Shown here: piece by piece, positions 21,564-33,362 of the stretch
How positions within the stretch are numbered: the first letter of the stretch is position 1
How the letters are laid out: the number at the start of each line of letters is the position of its first letter
From: Pezicula radicicola
Lineage: Eukaryota; Ascomycota; Leotiomycetes; Helotiales; Dermateaceae
Assembly: GCA_003008705.1 (NCBI GenBank)
Contig: PDUO01000018.1
Span: 26,630 to 90,629 of the forward strand
DNA: 64,000 nucleotides
Reading direction: 5' to 3'
The notes under the pieces: generated by a model
Databases searched by the model: none
Told to the model about the DNA's origin: nothing
Seen by the model: only the letters and a program-made list of their open reading frames with translations
Translations under genes and position numbers: made by a program

Positions 21564-22559
21564 ATGTCTACCGACGAAATTTTGCAAGAGCCCCTTCTCG
21601 AGCGCCTCAGTGTCTCGCCAAAGCCAGAACCTATGTTGACGACAAAACCGTCTTCGAAGAAGAGGAAGAGGGAGGCAGGCGCCGTGCAAGGTGCAAAGAT
21701 GGCTGTGAAGAGAACGAAGAAGAAGGATCATGCAATTGGTGAAGACGACTTGGACACCGAAGCTGGCTTAAACAAGGCTTTTTCGCACATGAATAGTCAA
21801 TTGCTCGCGGACTATGTCGCACAACGGACCAGAAAATATGAAAGCGACCTAAGCTCCGTTGAATTGGAAGACAAGTATATCCCAGGTTAGTTGGTGGCTA
21901 TGGAGATATGGCCAGAACTACATCTGACGTTGACTGTCCTTACAGCAAATGCCATCCACGATACTACCTCCTGGGATAAGCCTCGGAGTCTCGATAACCT
22001 ACCAGGCTTCTTGGAGAAGTTCTCCAGCAATCCCACGAAACTATGGTCGGCATCGAAAAAGAACGGAGCACCTCATACAATAATAGTAACAGCAGCTGGG
22101 CTGAGAGCAGCAGAGCTTGCAAGGTATTCTCCACACTTCATGAAGCAGTTCTGTATATACTGACTTATGTGGCAGAGTAATCAGGAAGTTCCAGACAAAA
22201 GATGCAACAGTTGCGAAGCTGTTTGCAAAACATATTAAAATCAAGGATTCAATAGCATTTCTCAAGTCTACAAGAACTGGTATAGCTGTTGGTACTCCGA
22301 CGAGGCTGAAAGATTTGATGGATGATGGTGAGGTACTCAGTCCTGGACTCGTTCGGACAAAACTCATGTCTTCATAGGTGCATTGGCTGTGGATAGGTTG
22401 GAAAGGATAGTCATTGACGCTTCGCATATTGACCAAAAGAAACGTGGTATCCTGGAAATGAAAGAGACACAGGTGCCTTTGACACTCTGGCTTGGGAGGA
22501 AAGAGCTCAAGGATAGGTATGGTATCGCTTCGAAGGGCATTGATTTACTTTTCTACTAG
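21564..22559 (+). CDS. CMS1: CMS1-like U3/90S pre-ribosome protein
   Basis: Nucleolar protein of the 90S small-subunit pre-ribosome with a helicase-like fold but no full set of helicase motifs. Exons are 21564-21885, 21946-22123, 22176-22327 and 22378-22559, 277 aa. The N-terminus is Lys/Arg-rich (SSKKRKREAG, KRTKKKD), fitting a nucleolar signal. The conserved body includes NAIHDTTSWDKPRSLDNLP, HTIIVTAAGLRAAELARV, STRTGIAVGTPTRLKDL and ERIVIDASHIDQKKRGIL. Introns are 60, 52 and 50 bp and all phases agree. The last exon can be read straight to the TAG at 22557. A possible donor at 22517 would truncate the protein and was not used. Confidence 0.88.
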
Positions 22560-22860
22560 CTAAAGGAATGAAGAGTACAAAATTTTTGCCCTCCAATGCG
22601 TCATGGGAACTCCAAATGCGCTTTCCTTCCCTACAATGAGGTAGGCACGCACCCCTTCAAAAGCACACTCTTTGTTCGCAATCCAGTTCATTCGATACTG
22701 ATCACTGTCTCTATAACTTTCAAAATTCACTGTTGTCGCTCTTTTTTGGCCAAATAAACGCTTTCTTCCTTCTCAAACGCTTGATCTAACGGTAGCACCT
22801 CTTGGAAGTATAGCAAGATCCACTGTATTCCTCAGTTTTGGAACATTCACCGTCGTCAAA
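22560..22860. other. Intergenic, promoter of CFEM gene
   Basis: No coding exon was seen. C/T-rich runs near 22740-22790 lead into the CFEM start. Confidence 0.4.
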
Positions 22861-23546
22861 ATGTTGGGAGCAGTTTTCGTCTTTATGATATTGGCTGTTC
22901 TAACTGGAGGGCAACTTGAGTCACCAACACCAAGTGTGCACCTCAAACCCTGAATGTGGCTCTAAGTTCTGACCGTTTTGCAGGGTGCGCCATTAGCTGT
23001 TGGGAGAACACCAAGTATGTCAGCAGCTGCTTAGGAGATGATGCTTGCCTCTGCAACGAATCGGACTTTCTTCAGTCAGTCTTTCGATGTGTATACTCTC
23101 AATGTGATACTGTTCACTTCAGCTTAGCTCTCCATCACTCGCTTTCTCGGTGCTCCGACATTGGTGGGCAAACTATCATCGCTCCAATCCCCAATCATGA
23201 TTCTCTCCGTCGGCGAGAGGCAGAATATCTCGGCGGAGAGGTAGTAGCTGGATCAGGATCTGCCTTTGGATTTCCTACGCAAAGTATTGGCTTTCTCACT
23301 CAGAGTGTTGCTGTGTCACATCCAACGACTTCGGCCGAAATCCCTTCGTTCAGTCTCGTCACTAGTACATCTTTTCCAACTACTCCGGCTCCCACGTCTG
23401 TCACATCTACAAGCCAAACTTCAACTGGTCTCGAATCTTCTCCGTCCAGTGGCCCAGTCTTATTCACAGGCGGTACCTCAGAAATCGAACTCAACATCGC
23501 TCTTCCGGTCATGGTCACTATCGCCGCTTTATACTTGGCCCTGTGA
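22861..23546 (+). CDS. CFEM-domain secreted, probably GPI-anchored protein
   Basis: Fungus-specific eight-cysteine CFEM protein, a family that includes haem-binding and cell-surface proteins. Exons are 22861-22933 and 22984-23546, 211 aa. MLGAVFVFMILAVLTGGQ is a signal peptide. The mature part starts with RCAISCWENTKYVSSC and contains eight cysteines with the CFEM spacing, including DACLC. A Ser/Thr/Pro-rich stalk follows (about 120-180), ending in a hydrophobic tail (IALPVMVTIAALYLAL) that looks like a GPI-attachment signal. The intron donor is GTGTGC, weak but the only one that keeps the frame. Function beyond the surface location is not predictable. Confidence 0.85.
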
Positions 23547-24209
23547 TGCCCCCCTCTTTCTTACCTTTTTTCTCTCTGCGGACCAAGCCAGTTTTAGTAG
23601 ATGACGGAGCAGGCACTTCATTTATACCTTCTATTGGCCTAGAAGGCACCGCATTCACCGGGTGGCATCTATAGAAAGTACCAATTCTGACATACCCTCA
23701 CTCAGAACCACTTTGGACAAGCTGTGTCTGGAGTATTGGTACTTTAGTATTTCATTTCGTCTCATGTTCTCTGTATGGAATTATCTGGACAAGAGGTACG
23801 GGCTTCATTGGTATGTCAGTAGGGATGTTTTTGACCTTGTTTTGGAAGCTCATGTATCAATGGCAATGGACTCGAGCTGTACAACAGAATTGAACTTTAA
23901 AGGTCCGCCTTACTTTACGGTGACTGTTCCAATTGAAATAAAATATTCTGGATGGGCTATGAACGACCAAGTTCAACGTGATCTTCAGAATACAATTATG
24001 CATAAACAGGCTTTTAAGTGAATGACTCGATTCGAGCAAGTTACCCAAACCATGGTTGAGTGAGGTACGAACTTGAACCCTAAGTTTAGGTACCTTTTGA
24101 GCCTTTGTCACGTGCCTTGCTGATATGAAGTCTGATAAGAGAAAAAAAGACGAAAGACAAGCTTGTCCCGACCGCTTCGAGAATATAATCCACAAATAAA
24201 TACAGCAAA
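23547..24209. other. Intergenic, CFEM 3' / NOP6 promoter
   Basis: No ATG-started coding frame with family features was seen. The last 140 bp carry the telobox and CACGTG sites described separately. Confidence 0.45.
24076..24114 (+). promoter_or_regulatory. Telobox (AACCCTAA) plus TCACGTG pair upstream of NOP6
   Basis: AACCCTAA is at 24076-24083 and TCACGTG at 24108-24114, ending 96 bp before the NOP6 ATG. In Candida albicans, Tbf1 (telobox) and Cbf1 (CACGTG) together control ribosomal genes. The motifs are seen directly, but their use here is inferred. Confidence 0.5.
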
Positions 24210-25395
24210 ATGGCAATCTCAAAGAAAGGTTCTGAATTGTCTCGAGCCGAGAGGAAATCAAAGAAACGCAAGGCCGAAGATGCTATTCCTGACCTACCAG
24301 GCGACAACGAGAATGTCGAAGAGCCCGAAGCTGGAGCGGCTTTCAGAGCAGAGAAGCCCTCGAAGAAGAGAAGTCGATCGGAGGAAGACAATTATGCTGG
24401 GGGAAGTGGAGTAGAGTCAGAGACAAAGGCAGCCAAGCGAGAAAAGAAGAAGAAGAGAAAGACGGATGACGGTGGAGCAGTTGTTATAGAGGATACGAGC
24501 GCTGAACAGGCTAAGAAGAGCAAGGACAAGAAAGGAAAGGATGAAGCGCAACCTGCTGAGACTGATGCTAAAGGTTCTGCGATTGCGAAACACTCAGCCG
24601 AGATGAATAAAGAGGCAGAGCCCAAAAAATCAAAAAAGGAGCGCAAAGCTGAGAGGAAGGCTAAGGAAGCTGCGGAGGCCGCTGTGGTCAGAAGCAAGGA
24701 ACCTATAGCTACAAATTCTGCATCTACGCCAATCGGAGATGCTACAACGACAACTGTAGAGACTGGCGAAGAGGCGAAAACAAAAAGGAAGAACAATCGT
24801 AATCGTGAAAAGAAGCGGATGGTTAAGACAGAGGGCGAGAAGACTAAGCCAGCAAGATTCATTGTATTCATAGGTAAGCCCAAAAGCCAGACTACAACAG
24901 CGGGACTCATATTAATACTATGTCAGGAAATCTCCCATTCAGCGCAACAACCGAGTCAATTACGAGGCATTTTGCTAAAATCAAACCCAAATCAGTAAGA
25001 CATCTTACCCAGAAGGACAATCCCACGAGATCTAGAGGTTCTGCATTTGTCGAGTTTGACGGCTATGATCATATGAAAACTTGTCTGAAGCTCTTCCACC
25101 ACTCGTTGTTTGACGATGGTATCTCTCCAGCTCGAAAGATAAATGTTGAGCTCACGTAAGGCTTCCCTGCTCTCCTTGTTTATCTTGCCGGCATGCTGAT
25201 GTTTATAGTGTTGGTGGCGGCGGTAATACCAAGGATCGTCGAGCAAAGATTGAGGAGAAGAACCAGAGACTCCATGAACAGCGGGCTCGTAGGATACAAG
25301 AAGAGGATAAGGCCAAATATGCAAAAGCCGCAGCAGGAACTCCGGATGAGAGCGGTATTCATCCTAGCAGAAGGGCCATGGTGTCTGGTGTGTAA
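24210..25395 (+). CDS. NOP6: NOP6-like RRM ribosome-biogenesis protein
   Basis: Nucleolar RNA-binding protein of 40S subunit assembly. Exons are 24210-24873, 24927-25155 and 25209-25395, 359 aa. The first 210 residues are a highly charged Lys/Glu/Ala-rich region (KKSKKERKAERKAKEAAEA, KNNRNREKKRM). The RRM starts at ARFIVFIGNLPFS, with the intron inside RNP2, and contains GSAFVEFDGYDHMKTCLK as RNP1. The C-terminus KDRRAKIEEKNQRLHEQRA is the conserved basic tail of Nop6, ending HPSRRAMVSGV. All intron phases agree. Its promoter carries a telobox and a CACGTG box, fitting the ribosome role. Confidence 0.9.
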
Positions 25396-25810
25396 AGATC
25401 GAGTGGGTATTCCATGGAGAAGACTTTCCCAAGCCTCTTGGAAATTGTACATGAAATAAAAAGTAAGACTATGGACTGAGTTCATTCATCATTACGCCCC
25501 GTGCATTATCTACAGAAATTGGATATGTTCTTGATGCACATATGCCCGCTATCCCTCATGATAGCTGTGAGTGAATATGCCCGCATCGGAAAATATCGTA
25601 GAGAAAAGAAATGCTGCAAATCTTGAGCATCTGCCCCTTGTGTGTGGTCCTCAATAGGCTTGTGCTTCCATCTCTAGGTAATGATGAAACACGACAACTG
25701 CTATCTCAGTGCCCCATCTCGGTCTGTCGAAGTAGTACCATTGTATCCCTTATAAACTTTCAAATCCCCATCCTTCCTAATCGTAATATACTATAAGTGC
25801 GGTTGTTTCT
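25396..25810. other. Convergent intergenic region, NOP6 / RAC1
   Basis: Nothing recognised. It should contain the two 3' UTRs. Confidence 0.45.
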
Positions 25811-26702
25811 TCACAAGATTGTGCACTTGGACTTCTTAGGCTTGCTCTGTTGAGGACGAGGACTCAGGACGGCCCTTGTATTTGTTAGTCTGACTACAAT
25901 AAGAGGATTTTATAAATTCCGAAGCTTACCTGATGGCTTCATCAAAAACACTCTTCAAATTCCGTTGGGTGAGAGCTGAGCATTCAAGGTATTTGTGTGC
26001 TCTGATCTCCTTGGCAATAACCAAAGCTTGATCGTAGGAGACTGGCTCCATTCTCTTCTGCCTGAGACTCTCCAGTGTCGCTGGATCCTCTCTTAGATCC
26101 AGTTTGGTTCCAACTAGAATGATGGGTACCGAGGGAGCATGATGGTCGATCTCTGGGAACCACTTTACAGAAGTTAGCATGGGTTAGCACTTGAGGTGGC
26201 AGAACAGCTGCGTACCTTTGCCCGCACGTTGTCGAATGATGGAGGGCTGACGATGGAGAAGCAGATGAGAAAGACGTCGGTTTGTGGGTACGAAAGTGGT
26301 CGCAATCTATCGTAATCCTCTTGTCCTGCAGTATCCCAAAGTCCCAGGCTAATAGGCTTGCCATCAACCATCACACTCGCGGAGTAATTGTCGAATCTAG
26401 AGTTATCTGTCAGCGCTGATAAGCAAGGGCCAGAGAGCTCTAAGAACTCACACAGTGGGAATGTATTCGCCGGGAAAAGCATTGGTCGTGTATGAGATGA
26501 GAAGGCATGTCTAAGGAAGAGACAATCAGCTTTCTGTACATGATCGTTCGGAGGATGCGTATTTATCTACCTTTCCGACAGCACCGTCACCGGTAACGAC
26601 ACACTATCCAGAGAATCATATCAGCGTCGCGGTCCTTGCAGCATTGTGGCATTGCAGATTTGGGCTAACCTTGAGTGATTGTGTTCCTGGAGCAGCAGCC
26701 AT
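25811..26702 (-). CDS. RAC1: Rac-type Rho GTPase
   Basis: Small GTPase of polarised growth and NADPH-oxidase signalling at the plasma membrane in moulds. Minus-strand exons are 26702-26670, 26603-26571, 26510-26452, 26396-26216, 26162-25930 and 25874-25811, 200 aa. The P-loop GDGAVGKT is at 16-23, with intron 2 between the Lys and Thr. Switch I is [12 protein letters not shown], switch II is [17 protein letters not shown], then GTKLDL and ECSALTQ. The tail [13 protein letters not shown] ends in a CAAX box (CTIL) that predicts geranylgeranylation. Rac is preferred over Cdc42 because of [28 protein letters not shown] and ALTQRNLK. Introns are 53-66 bp. Confidence 0.95.
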
Positions 26703-29700
26703 GTTTAGTTTGGAATAGATTGGGTTGAGAGGGGAATATTGGTGATAGGTAAGTCGGGGTCTTCGAGAAGTTTGTTCTTAGGTGAAGCTATACGCTGCAT
26801 AAATAAGGGTCAGATCTTTTTGACACTCGGAAGCTGGGTCTCCCGCAGGAAACTCTGATGAAGCTCAGTGGTTTGTGTGTGAAGGTACCTACCAAGTGGT
26901 CCAGTTCGACTCAGGGGAGGAGCCGCGACGAGTTTCGGTCTGCGAATCTCCAGGCGAGGCGAGCGTGAGGGACAGGTTCAGACCACCGTAGAGTAGAGGT
27001 CGACGGACGTACGCGCAACCTTGGACGGAAGAGCCCAAGAGAGAAGGGGTGATTGTTTTCGGGGAGAACCAGATGTAAGGCGATTAATTGTGGGTGGTAG
27101 GCAATGGACTGGAATTGGTTGGGTTTGGGTGTTGGAACTTTGTGCGGCGGAAGGTCGAGTGTCGAGTGTCGAGTACCGGTACGTAGGGAGTAGTTACAGT
27201 AGTCTGATCGAGAGGTAGGAGTAGTCTCTGGCTCTGGTGGTGTTTGACAACTTGAGGGAGATCTCAAACGCACGAGGAAGCTTGGCCTGCGACGGAGCAG
27301 CAGGGATGTTGGCGATAGGCAGAGGTAAGAGGGCAGAGGCAGCCAGAGAGAGCAAAGGAGAGAGGACAGAATAAGCGCTGCGAGACGTGCGTGACAACCA
27401 ACCAAGACGATTAGAAGAAGAAGAAGAAGATGATGATTATTCAAGATTCCCAGCAGAGCAGAAGGAGAAGAAACAAAAATCAATGTATGTACTACTGTGG
27501 TCAGTAGTAAGGCGGTTCGCTGGTAATGGTTGTCCTGTCTTGCGTCTAGGTAGGTATGGTATGTACGTACACTCTGGTGTTCGCGCGCTCGCTGGAGCAG
27601 TGTTCGCACTGGCTTTTCCCGGACGACTTCGATATTCTCAACACTCTCTGCTTGGCAGATCAGGTAATAATTATAATACAATTATAGTAATATAAGGATA
27701 GAGTACTGTAGTAGTACTGTAGCTCAGGTAATATCAAGGTACTACTACTGTACTTTCGTACTCTCCATTATAGCCATCCTCTCCATAACTCTTTTGACCA
27801 TACGGATTACCTTGCGCCTTCCTAGTCTACCTCTGGTACATTGACAGCACAGTTGCAATGAGCATCTCATCCACGAGTGTTTCGTTTCCGCGCACTCGAT
27901 CATGACCGTTTCGTTTTCGCTCGCCCCCCTCCCTCCGCTTCCTATCTAGGCTTGAATGCCGATGATAGCACAGATCAAATATTAATTATTGTGGATGTTA
28001 TCGCCTTCCACGGGGGTTCGAGCGCCAGAACATCGCATGTCCTGTCGTGCCTGTTTCCCTCCTTGCTGCTGCTTCCAGGCTTCTTCCAAACTTCTGGAGC
28101 CCTCCTTCTTCAACATTAATGCGCACCCCTGTCCTTCGTAGAGACTCGACCGCAACCAGCACTGCTGACTCTGCACTTGCAGGCTACTTGCGTCATCTCT
28201 TCTCGCAGTACAAAGTCCAGTACCTACTTTCGTACCAACCTAAACCTACAAAGGGACTCTCGCTACTTCGCACTTCGCACGGAGTATATATAGTACTATT
28301 CTTTCTTTACTCACTGGAGAACAGAGCGCCTCTGGCCACTCAACCTCAGACTGTCAAAGTCATCTTTGCGCTTCGAAGCCTGTCGGTTTGGCAGGCGCTG
28401 AGCGGTGGAAGCATGTTCTTCCCGGAGAAAAAACGTATCTAGTTGCTGGAAGAGTCCCGGTCGGTGAACACTTCTGAAGTCTAGAGAACCGAAAGGACTT
28501 TGCCCCTGGAAGATTGAAGATTCAAGTACTACGCTATACATTTGTTGTTGGGAAGTTTGGCGAAGTCCGACCGTGAAGCCGCCCAAATGATGAAATGTGT
28601 AGCTGTGTATCGTAGCAAGGAAGTATTGCCTTAGCTTTGATGATTGGACCACTCGTACGTTCCTGTGGTAGAGACGGACCGCATGAACATATTGAGGCCA
28701 CAAGTCATAGTAATATTACAATCGGCAGGTCTCTGATGTGGCATAGTCTTTTGAATTAGTTTTTGTTGTTTCTTTAAGTGCCCAAATCAAAACTACTTTG
28801 TCTTTTTTCTATTGCTGCAACGTTGTCAAGCAAAGAGGCTTCTATGAGCCGTAAATTTTTGCTACAAGGAACCTTCAATGTAAGTACGCCTACATGAATC
28901 TCGTCTATTATGTCTATACAAGTGTGTACAGGCCTTCAACCTTCTCCTGCTAGAGCGCTCTCACGTTATTTTTCAGGGTCTTCAATCCAGAATCCCTACC
29001 TTTGTTCTACATCCTTATTTATTTTCAAATCTTTCGCCGTCTTTGGTTACGTCCAGTCTACAATGCCACCATCCAATCCAGAGCTCTTCGTCATGTGAAA
29101 AAGGGGATTAAAACCAGCAAATCTAGCCTATGATCCATTCACTCACTTGCTTAGCAAGTAACATGCCGGGCGCTTGATGCGTTGGAACCGGCCACTTCAC
29201 AGAAAAAAGGTGGATGTCGTCTAAGTGGAATATATTTGTGGGTACTTAACTTCACCAAAACATGTGGCAAGTCCTACTTTGTTTAGATATTCAAGACTAG
29301 AGGCGTTGAGAACTTTTGGCTTTCTATAAATAAAACCATTGACAATCAAATGTGTCTCCTAAGAAGATATATTTGATTTTGATGATATCATATCTTTAGT
29401 CAGTCTTGGGTATCTCGAAAGAGTCCTGGATCCTCCCAACTATAACCTGATGAGAACGATCCCAGGGACTGCCGCCTTATGGGGGATAGATAGAGCTTAA
29501 GACTATTCTGTTATTGTGTCCCTTGCTAGGCTTGTAAAACTCTTTCTTCTAAAGGCGACGAGCCTAAACTGGCTGCTACTATCCTTGTCTCGGCCGGTCA
29601 TTGGGAGAGAAGTCAGAAAAATAACCTGACTTGGGACCAACAGCTATGTCGACATTGGTTAGCTTCTTCACTGAAAGAATCGAAAGATTATTTGTAAAGG

Positions 29701-30473
29701 CAGGTCCTGAAGTTGAACAGGGTGTGTTGACGAGAAAAATACCAGCATTTACCGCACAGCTTTTTTTCATTTGCACCCAGTCCTCTTCAAAAGTCCTTCT
29801 TTCTGCAGATTCTCTCAAAATGGCGAATTGATCTAGATACAAAAAGGACCGCAGCATTGTCTCCGATTCCCCAAGGGCAAGTGCTTACTCTTGCATTCCC
29901 ACAACGTGCGGCCCTCTCTGGCGGAGCAGGTCATTGCATGGGGAATGCTTCACATTAAATCTCTATGTCTCCCCAAGAGTATATAATTTACCGAGTCAGC
30001 AATTAAATTCCATGTGAAGTAAAGGCTATTCACTCCACTTGCTACCGTAACGACTAGTTTACTTTGAAATTGGGTAGATCTGCCTACTCAATCGCCATTT
30101 TACTTATTGCTTGATAGCTGCGGTGAAGTACTATATACTACTGTAGGAGTGTTGGCCTTACCTATACTACCTTACTGTAAAGTTTGTTGCCCAGCAAAAG
30201 GAGATCATGCCACCACCTAGATTAGCACTCGTTGCACACTTGAAAATTTGATCTCTACCCTAGCCTAGTAGCTTTTAAACAGAGCTTCTTCATCCAATTA
30301 CTAGGGCAACTCGTGATAAGTGTGTTAGAGGAAATGACAGACTTGATCCTTCCATTTCATGGAATGGTGGGTCGGGGCTTCTGCAAGAACTATAGATAGA
30401 ATGGCCAACTATAGGAAAGATAATTTTACAAGTCGTAACCTGTGGACGTGCAACAATGGTTTACCATAGTTGG
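26703..30473. other. Gene-poor 3.8-kb region upstream of RAC1
   Basis: I could not support any gene here. The part nearest RAC1 (to about 26900) is probably its 5' leader. A 7-bp unit GTCGAGT is repeated three times at 27154-27174, GAA/GAT repeats lie at about 27413-27440, and GTACT-rich sequence that can fold back lies at 27701-27765. The rest (28450-30470) is AT-rich with no long ATG frame. The longest open frames lack ATG starts or read as low complexity. Confidence 0.5.
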
Positions 30474-31576
30474 TTACACCCGAGCTCTTACTGGAGAGAA
30501 CTGGAACTTGGTGAAAAACTCCCGTGCATCATAGCATCTCCCCAGGGTCTCCATTGACCTTGGGAGCGCCTTAATGCCCTGCTCATTCATCAACTCACGT
30601 ACCCACGCAAGATGTGAACCCTTCGAATCGCCATCATTATCACAACTTCCGTCTCCCCAACCCAAGACTAACGAGTACCAATCATAGACAAATAAGTCCG
30701 TCAACACCTTTACAGCTCGGTTAGCAACAGAAAGTGATTCACAAATCTGAGTATAGTAGCGTACATACCCATCTTTCCCCTGATGTATATGAGCGACTGT
30801 CCGTAAATGGGGAGTTAGCAAGTACTTCTTCTGTAGGGGATTTGGAGTTGTTGCTTTGGAGACATGTCTCGAGAGAAAACATCTTGAAAGGGGATGTCTC
30901 AAGAGGAATTCCTCTTAAAATACTCCCGAATAGGAATGACAGTGCTCTCCCTATACGTACTGGACGGCGAGAATTGCTCGAGCCACATCTTTGCCGTGGA
31001 TGAGGTGAAGAGACGTCTTCGTCTTGAGTTGTTCCTTTGTTGTGGCTACCTTCTTGATAAAATCCTTTGGCTGCCTTGCACCTCCCCATAAGCCTGCGAG
31101 ATTCAAGACACAACCACCTAATGCCAGCAGTTCGTCTTCTGCAATTGCTCTGCTGTCAGACTTGTTGTACTTGGAGTGTCGGGTGACCCAAAGTGGTTGA
31201 TTAGGTATTGAGAATATCCCGGTACTACCAAGCTGGATGTAATTGGGTGAGGCATGGGGATGCGTCTTTGCGTACAGATGGACGAGATGAGAACTCTGGC
31301 CGTTTCCTCTGAGAGGAAACGTGATGAGGATGGTTTCAGCCGTGGGGAGTTTCTTATATGGAGTCTCATCGTTGGAAGAAGGGTCGAAGACAAAAGGCAG
31401 CGTATTTTCTTTGCCAGTGGTCGACGTCGCAGCAAATGAGACGCCCTCTTTAGACAAGAGAGGCATTAGAAACAAAGATGACCATCCTGCTCCTAGTATC
31501 AGAACTGATGTAAGTTCGTGTTGCGTCTATTTGAGTTCAGCGACAGCAGCAGCAAGACGTTCTAGAAACGCACCAT
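30474..31576 (-). CDS. Atypical SDR / NAD(P)-binding Rossmann protein (YeeZ-like)
   Basis: Unassigned NAD(P)-dependent epimerase/dehydratase-like protein. The minus-strand coding parts seen are 31576-31574 (ATG only), 31526-30961, an exon ending at 30769, and 30707-30474. Splicing the ATG to TQHELTSVLILGAGWSS restores a start directly before the nucleotide-binding GxGxxS motif. Further landmarks are TILITFPLRGNG, LGSTGIFS, KDVARAILAV, GERWVLTDLFVYDWYSL and the end REFFTKFQFSPVRARV. The start of exon 3 is uncertain: acceptors at 30854 (CCAAAG) or 30914 (TTAAG) both keep the frame, giving 295 or 315 aa. The substrate is unknown. It shares a 377-bp divergent promoter with ADE1. Confidence 0.72.
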
Positions 31577-31953
31577 AGTTTCAATAAGAATTGCTTTTTA
31601 TTTTATTGTCACCATAAAGGAGGCACATGAGATGATTATTACTTTTACTATGCCTGCATACCTAACCATAGGTGAATAGGTACCTTGTGTAGTTAGGTAT
31701 TCATTCAAGGGAACTGCTATCTTTCGGTGTCCTTCCGGCTGCTGGAATATTTGAGGGGCAACCCCGCATGTTTGCTTCATGTTTGCTTGAGATTTTTTTT
31801 CCCTTTCATTAGCTTTCCCACCACCAGTCCTCGCGATTTGGCCAACCTCTTCTGATATTCCACCTCCCACCTCCCCATCATCCAGTATCCCCTGCCAATA
31901 TCGCTAATACCACTTTGAACACACAGGACGACTACATTGAGCAGGATACCAAC
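31577..31953. promoter_or_regulatory. Divergent promoter, SDR / ADE1
   Basis: Shared 5' region without a coding exon. A T-run and CT-rich leader at about 31793-31900 precede the ADE1 start. No TGACTC-type Gcn4 site was noticed. Confidence 0.4.
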
Positions 31954-33100
31954 ATGGCAGAAGAAACCATCCTAACCTCCACCTCCTTAGACAGTCTCCC
32001 CAAGATTGCCGAGGGCAAGGTTCGAGATCTGTACGAAGTTGATTCCAAGACCCTCTTGTTCGTAGCTTCCGATCGCATTTCAGCATACGATGTTATCATG
32101 AAAAATGTGAGTACTCTCGCCATTGCTTGCCAACGTCTCAGCCTGTGTCGCTGAAAACCAGTCGAATGATTGAGAGGTGGGAAGATATCTCTAAATCTCC
32201 CCCATCTCATGTTTTAACGATTGGCTTGTGTAACTAGGCTGATTGTATGACGAGTAACCTCCTCAATCCTTCATCGCATTTGTCCCTTTAATTCCCGTGT
32301 GCTCTCAACTAAAACATTGCCAGGGAATCCCTTCCAAAGGACCTCTGCTCAACCTACTCTCAGCCCACTGGTTTGAGCTGCTCCAAAGCAGTATCCCCGA
32401 ACTACGAACACATTTCCTGACACTCTCCCTTCCATCCGCAATTCCCGCATCTCAGCATGCGATTCTCAGAAATCGTAGTATGCAAGTCCGCAAACTTCGA
32501 ATTTTCCCAATTGAAGCCATTGTCAGAGGCTACATAACTGGCAGCATTTCGAAAGAATACCAGAAGAGTGGCACTGTCCACGGAATCAAGGTCGCCGCAG
32601 GTCTGAAAGAATCTGAAGCTTTCCCGGAAGCACTCTATACTCCCTCTACAAAAGCGGAGGCCGGCAAGAACGACGAAAATATCCACCCATCTGTTGCTGC
32701 TCAGCTTGTTGGAGAGAAGTATGCATCCAGAATTGAGCAACTTGCTCTCAAGATCTACACTACTGCTAGAGCTTATGCCGCAGAGAGGGGAATTATAATT
32801 GCAGACACAAAGTTTGAATTTGGTCTAGATGAGGAGACAGATGAGATTGTGCTCGTTGATGAAGTACTCACACCTGACTCTAGCAGGTTCTGGCCTGCCG
32901 ATAAATATGAAGTAGGAAGGGAACAGGAAAGTTTTGATAAGCAATATCTCCGGAACTGGCTAGTAAGGGAGGGTCTGAAAGGCAAACCAGGTGTTAGTAT
33001 GCCTGAGGATGTTGTAAGGGGAACAGCGGAGAAGTACAGGGAGGCCTTCGAGAAGTTAACCGGTAAGGAATGGAAGGACGCCGTGAAGGTTGCTCCATGA
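31954..33100 (+). CDS. ADE1: ADE1, SAICAR synthetase
   Basis: Seventh step of de novo purine synthesis: joins CAIR and aspartate, using ATP, to give SAICAR in the cytosol. Exons are 31954-32106 and 32324-33100, 309 aa, close to the usual fungal length. Family signatures are [23 protein letters not shown], the intron, then [62 protein letters not shown] and [10 protein letters not shown]. All the substrate-binding segments are present and nothing is missing. The 217-bp intron is long for this window. The start is the first in-frame ATG. Upstream in-frame codons exist but without ATG. Confidence 0.96.
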
Positions 33101-33362
33101 AGATCATGAGATTTCGAAATTCCTAAAATTCAAAAGTGATCCAATACTACCACTCCTGATCCGCCTTCCCACAGATCCTGATTGCAATGCTAAGTACAAT
33201 TATGCATACCTTCATCTACTATTCTGTCTTCGGTGTACTGGGCTCAAAATTATGGCTGGTTTCTCGTCCACCTTCTCTAGGAAAGCCGTTTGCTCTTTGC
33301 TAAAGACTAAGTATCAAGTTGGTGTATTACTGCCAGAGACCCGAGGTATCACCCAAGTCTCA

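Noticed and set aside
22517..22559. Possible last intron of CMS1 (GTATGG...CTACTAG)
   Set aside because: Only 43 bp, and removal gives an immediate stop; reading through yields a normal end.
23662..24021. 119-codon frame between the CFEM gene and NOP6
   Set aside because: Starts with GTG, not ATG, and shows no family feature or intron support.
26911..27681. 256-codon frame on the minus strand upstream of RAC1
   Set aside because: Composition reads as low complexity (Leu/Ser/Arg), no recognisable domain, and it overlaps simple repeats.
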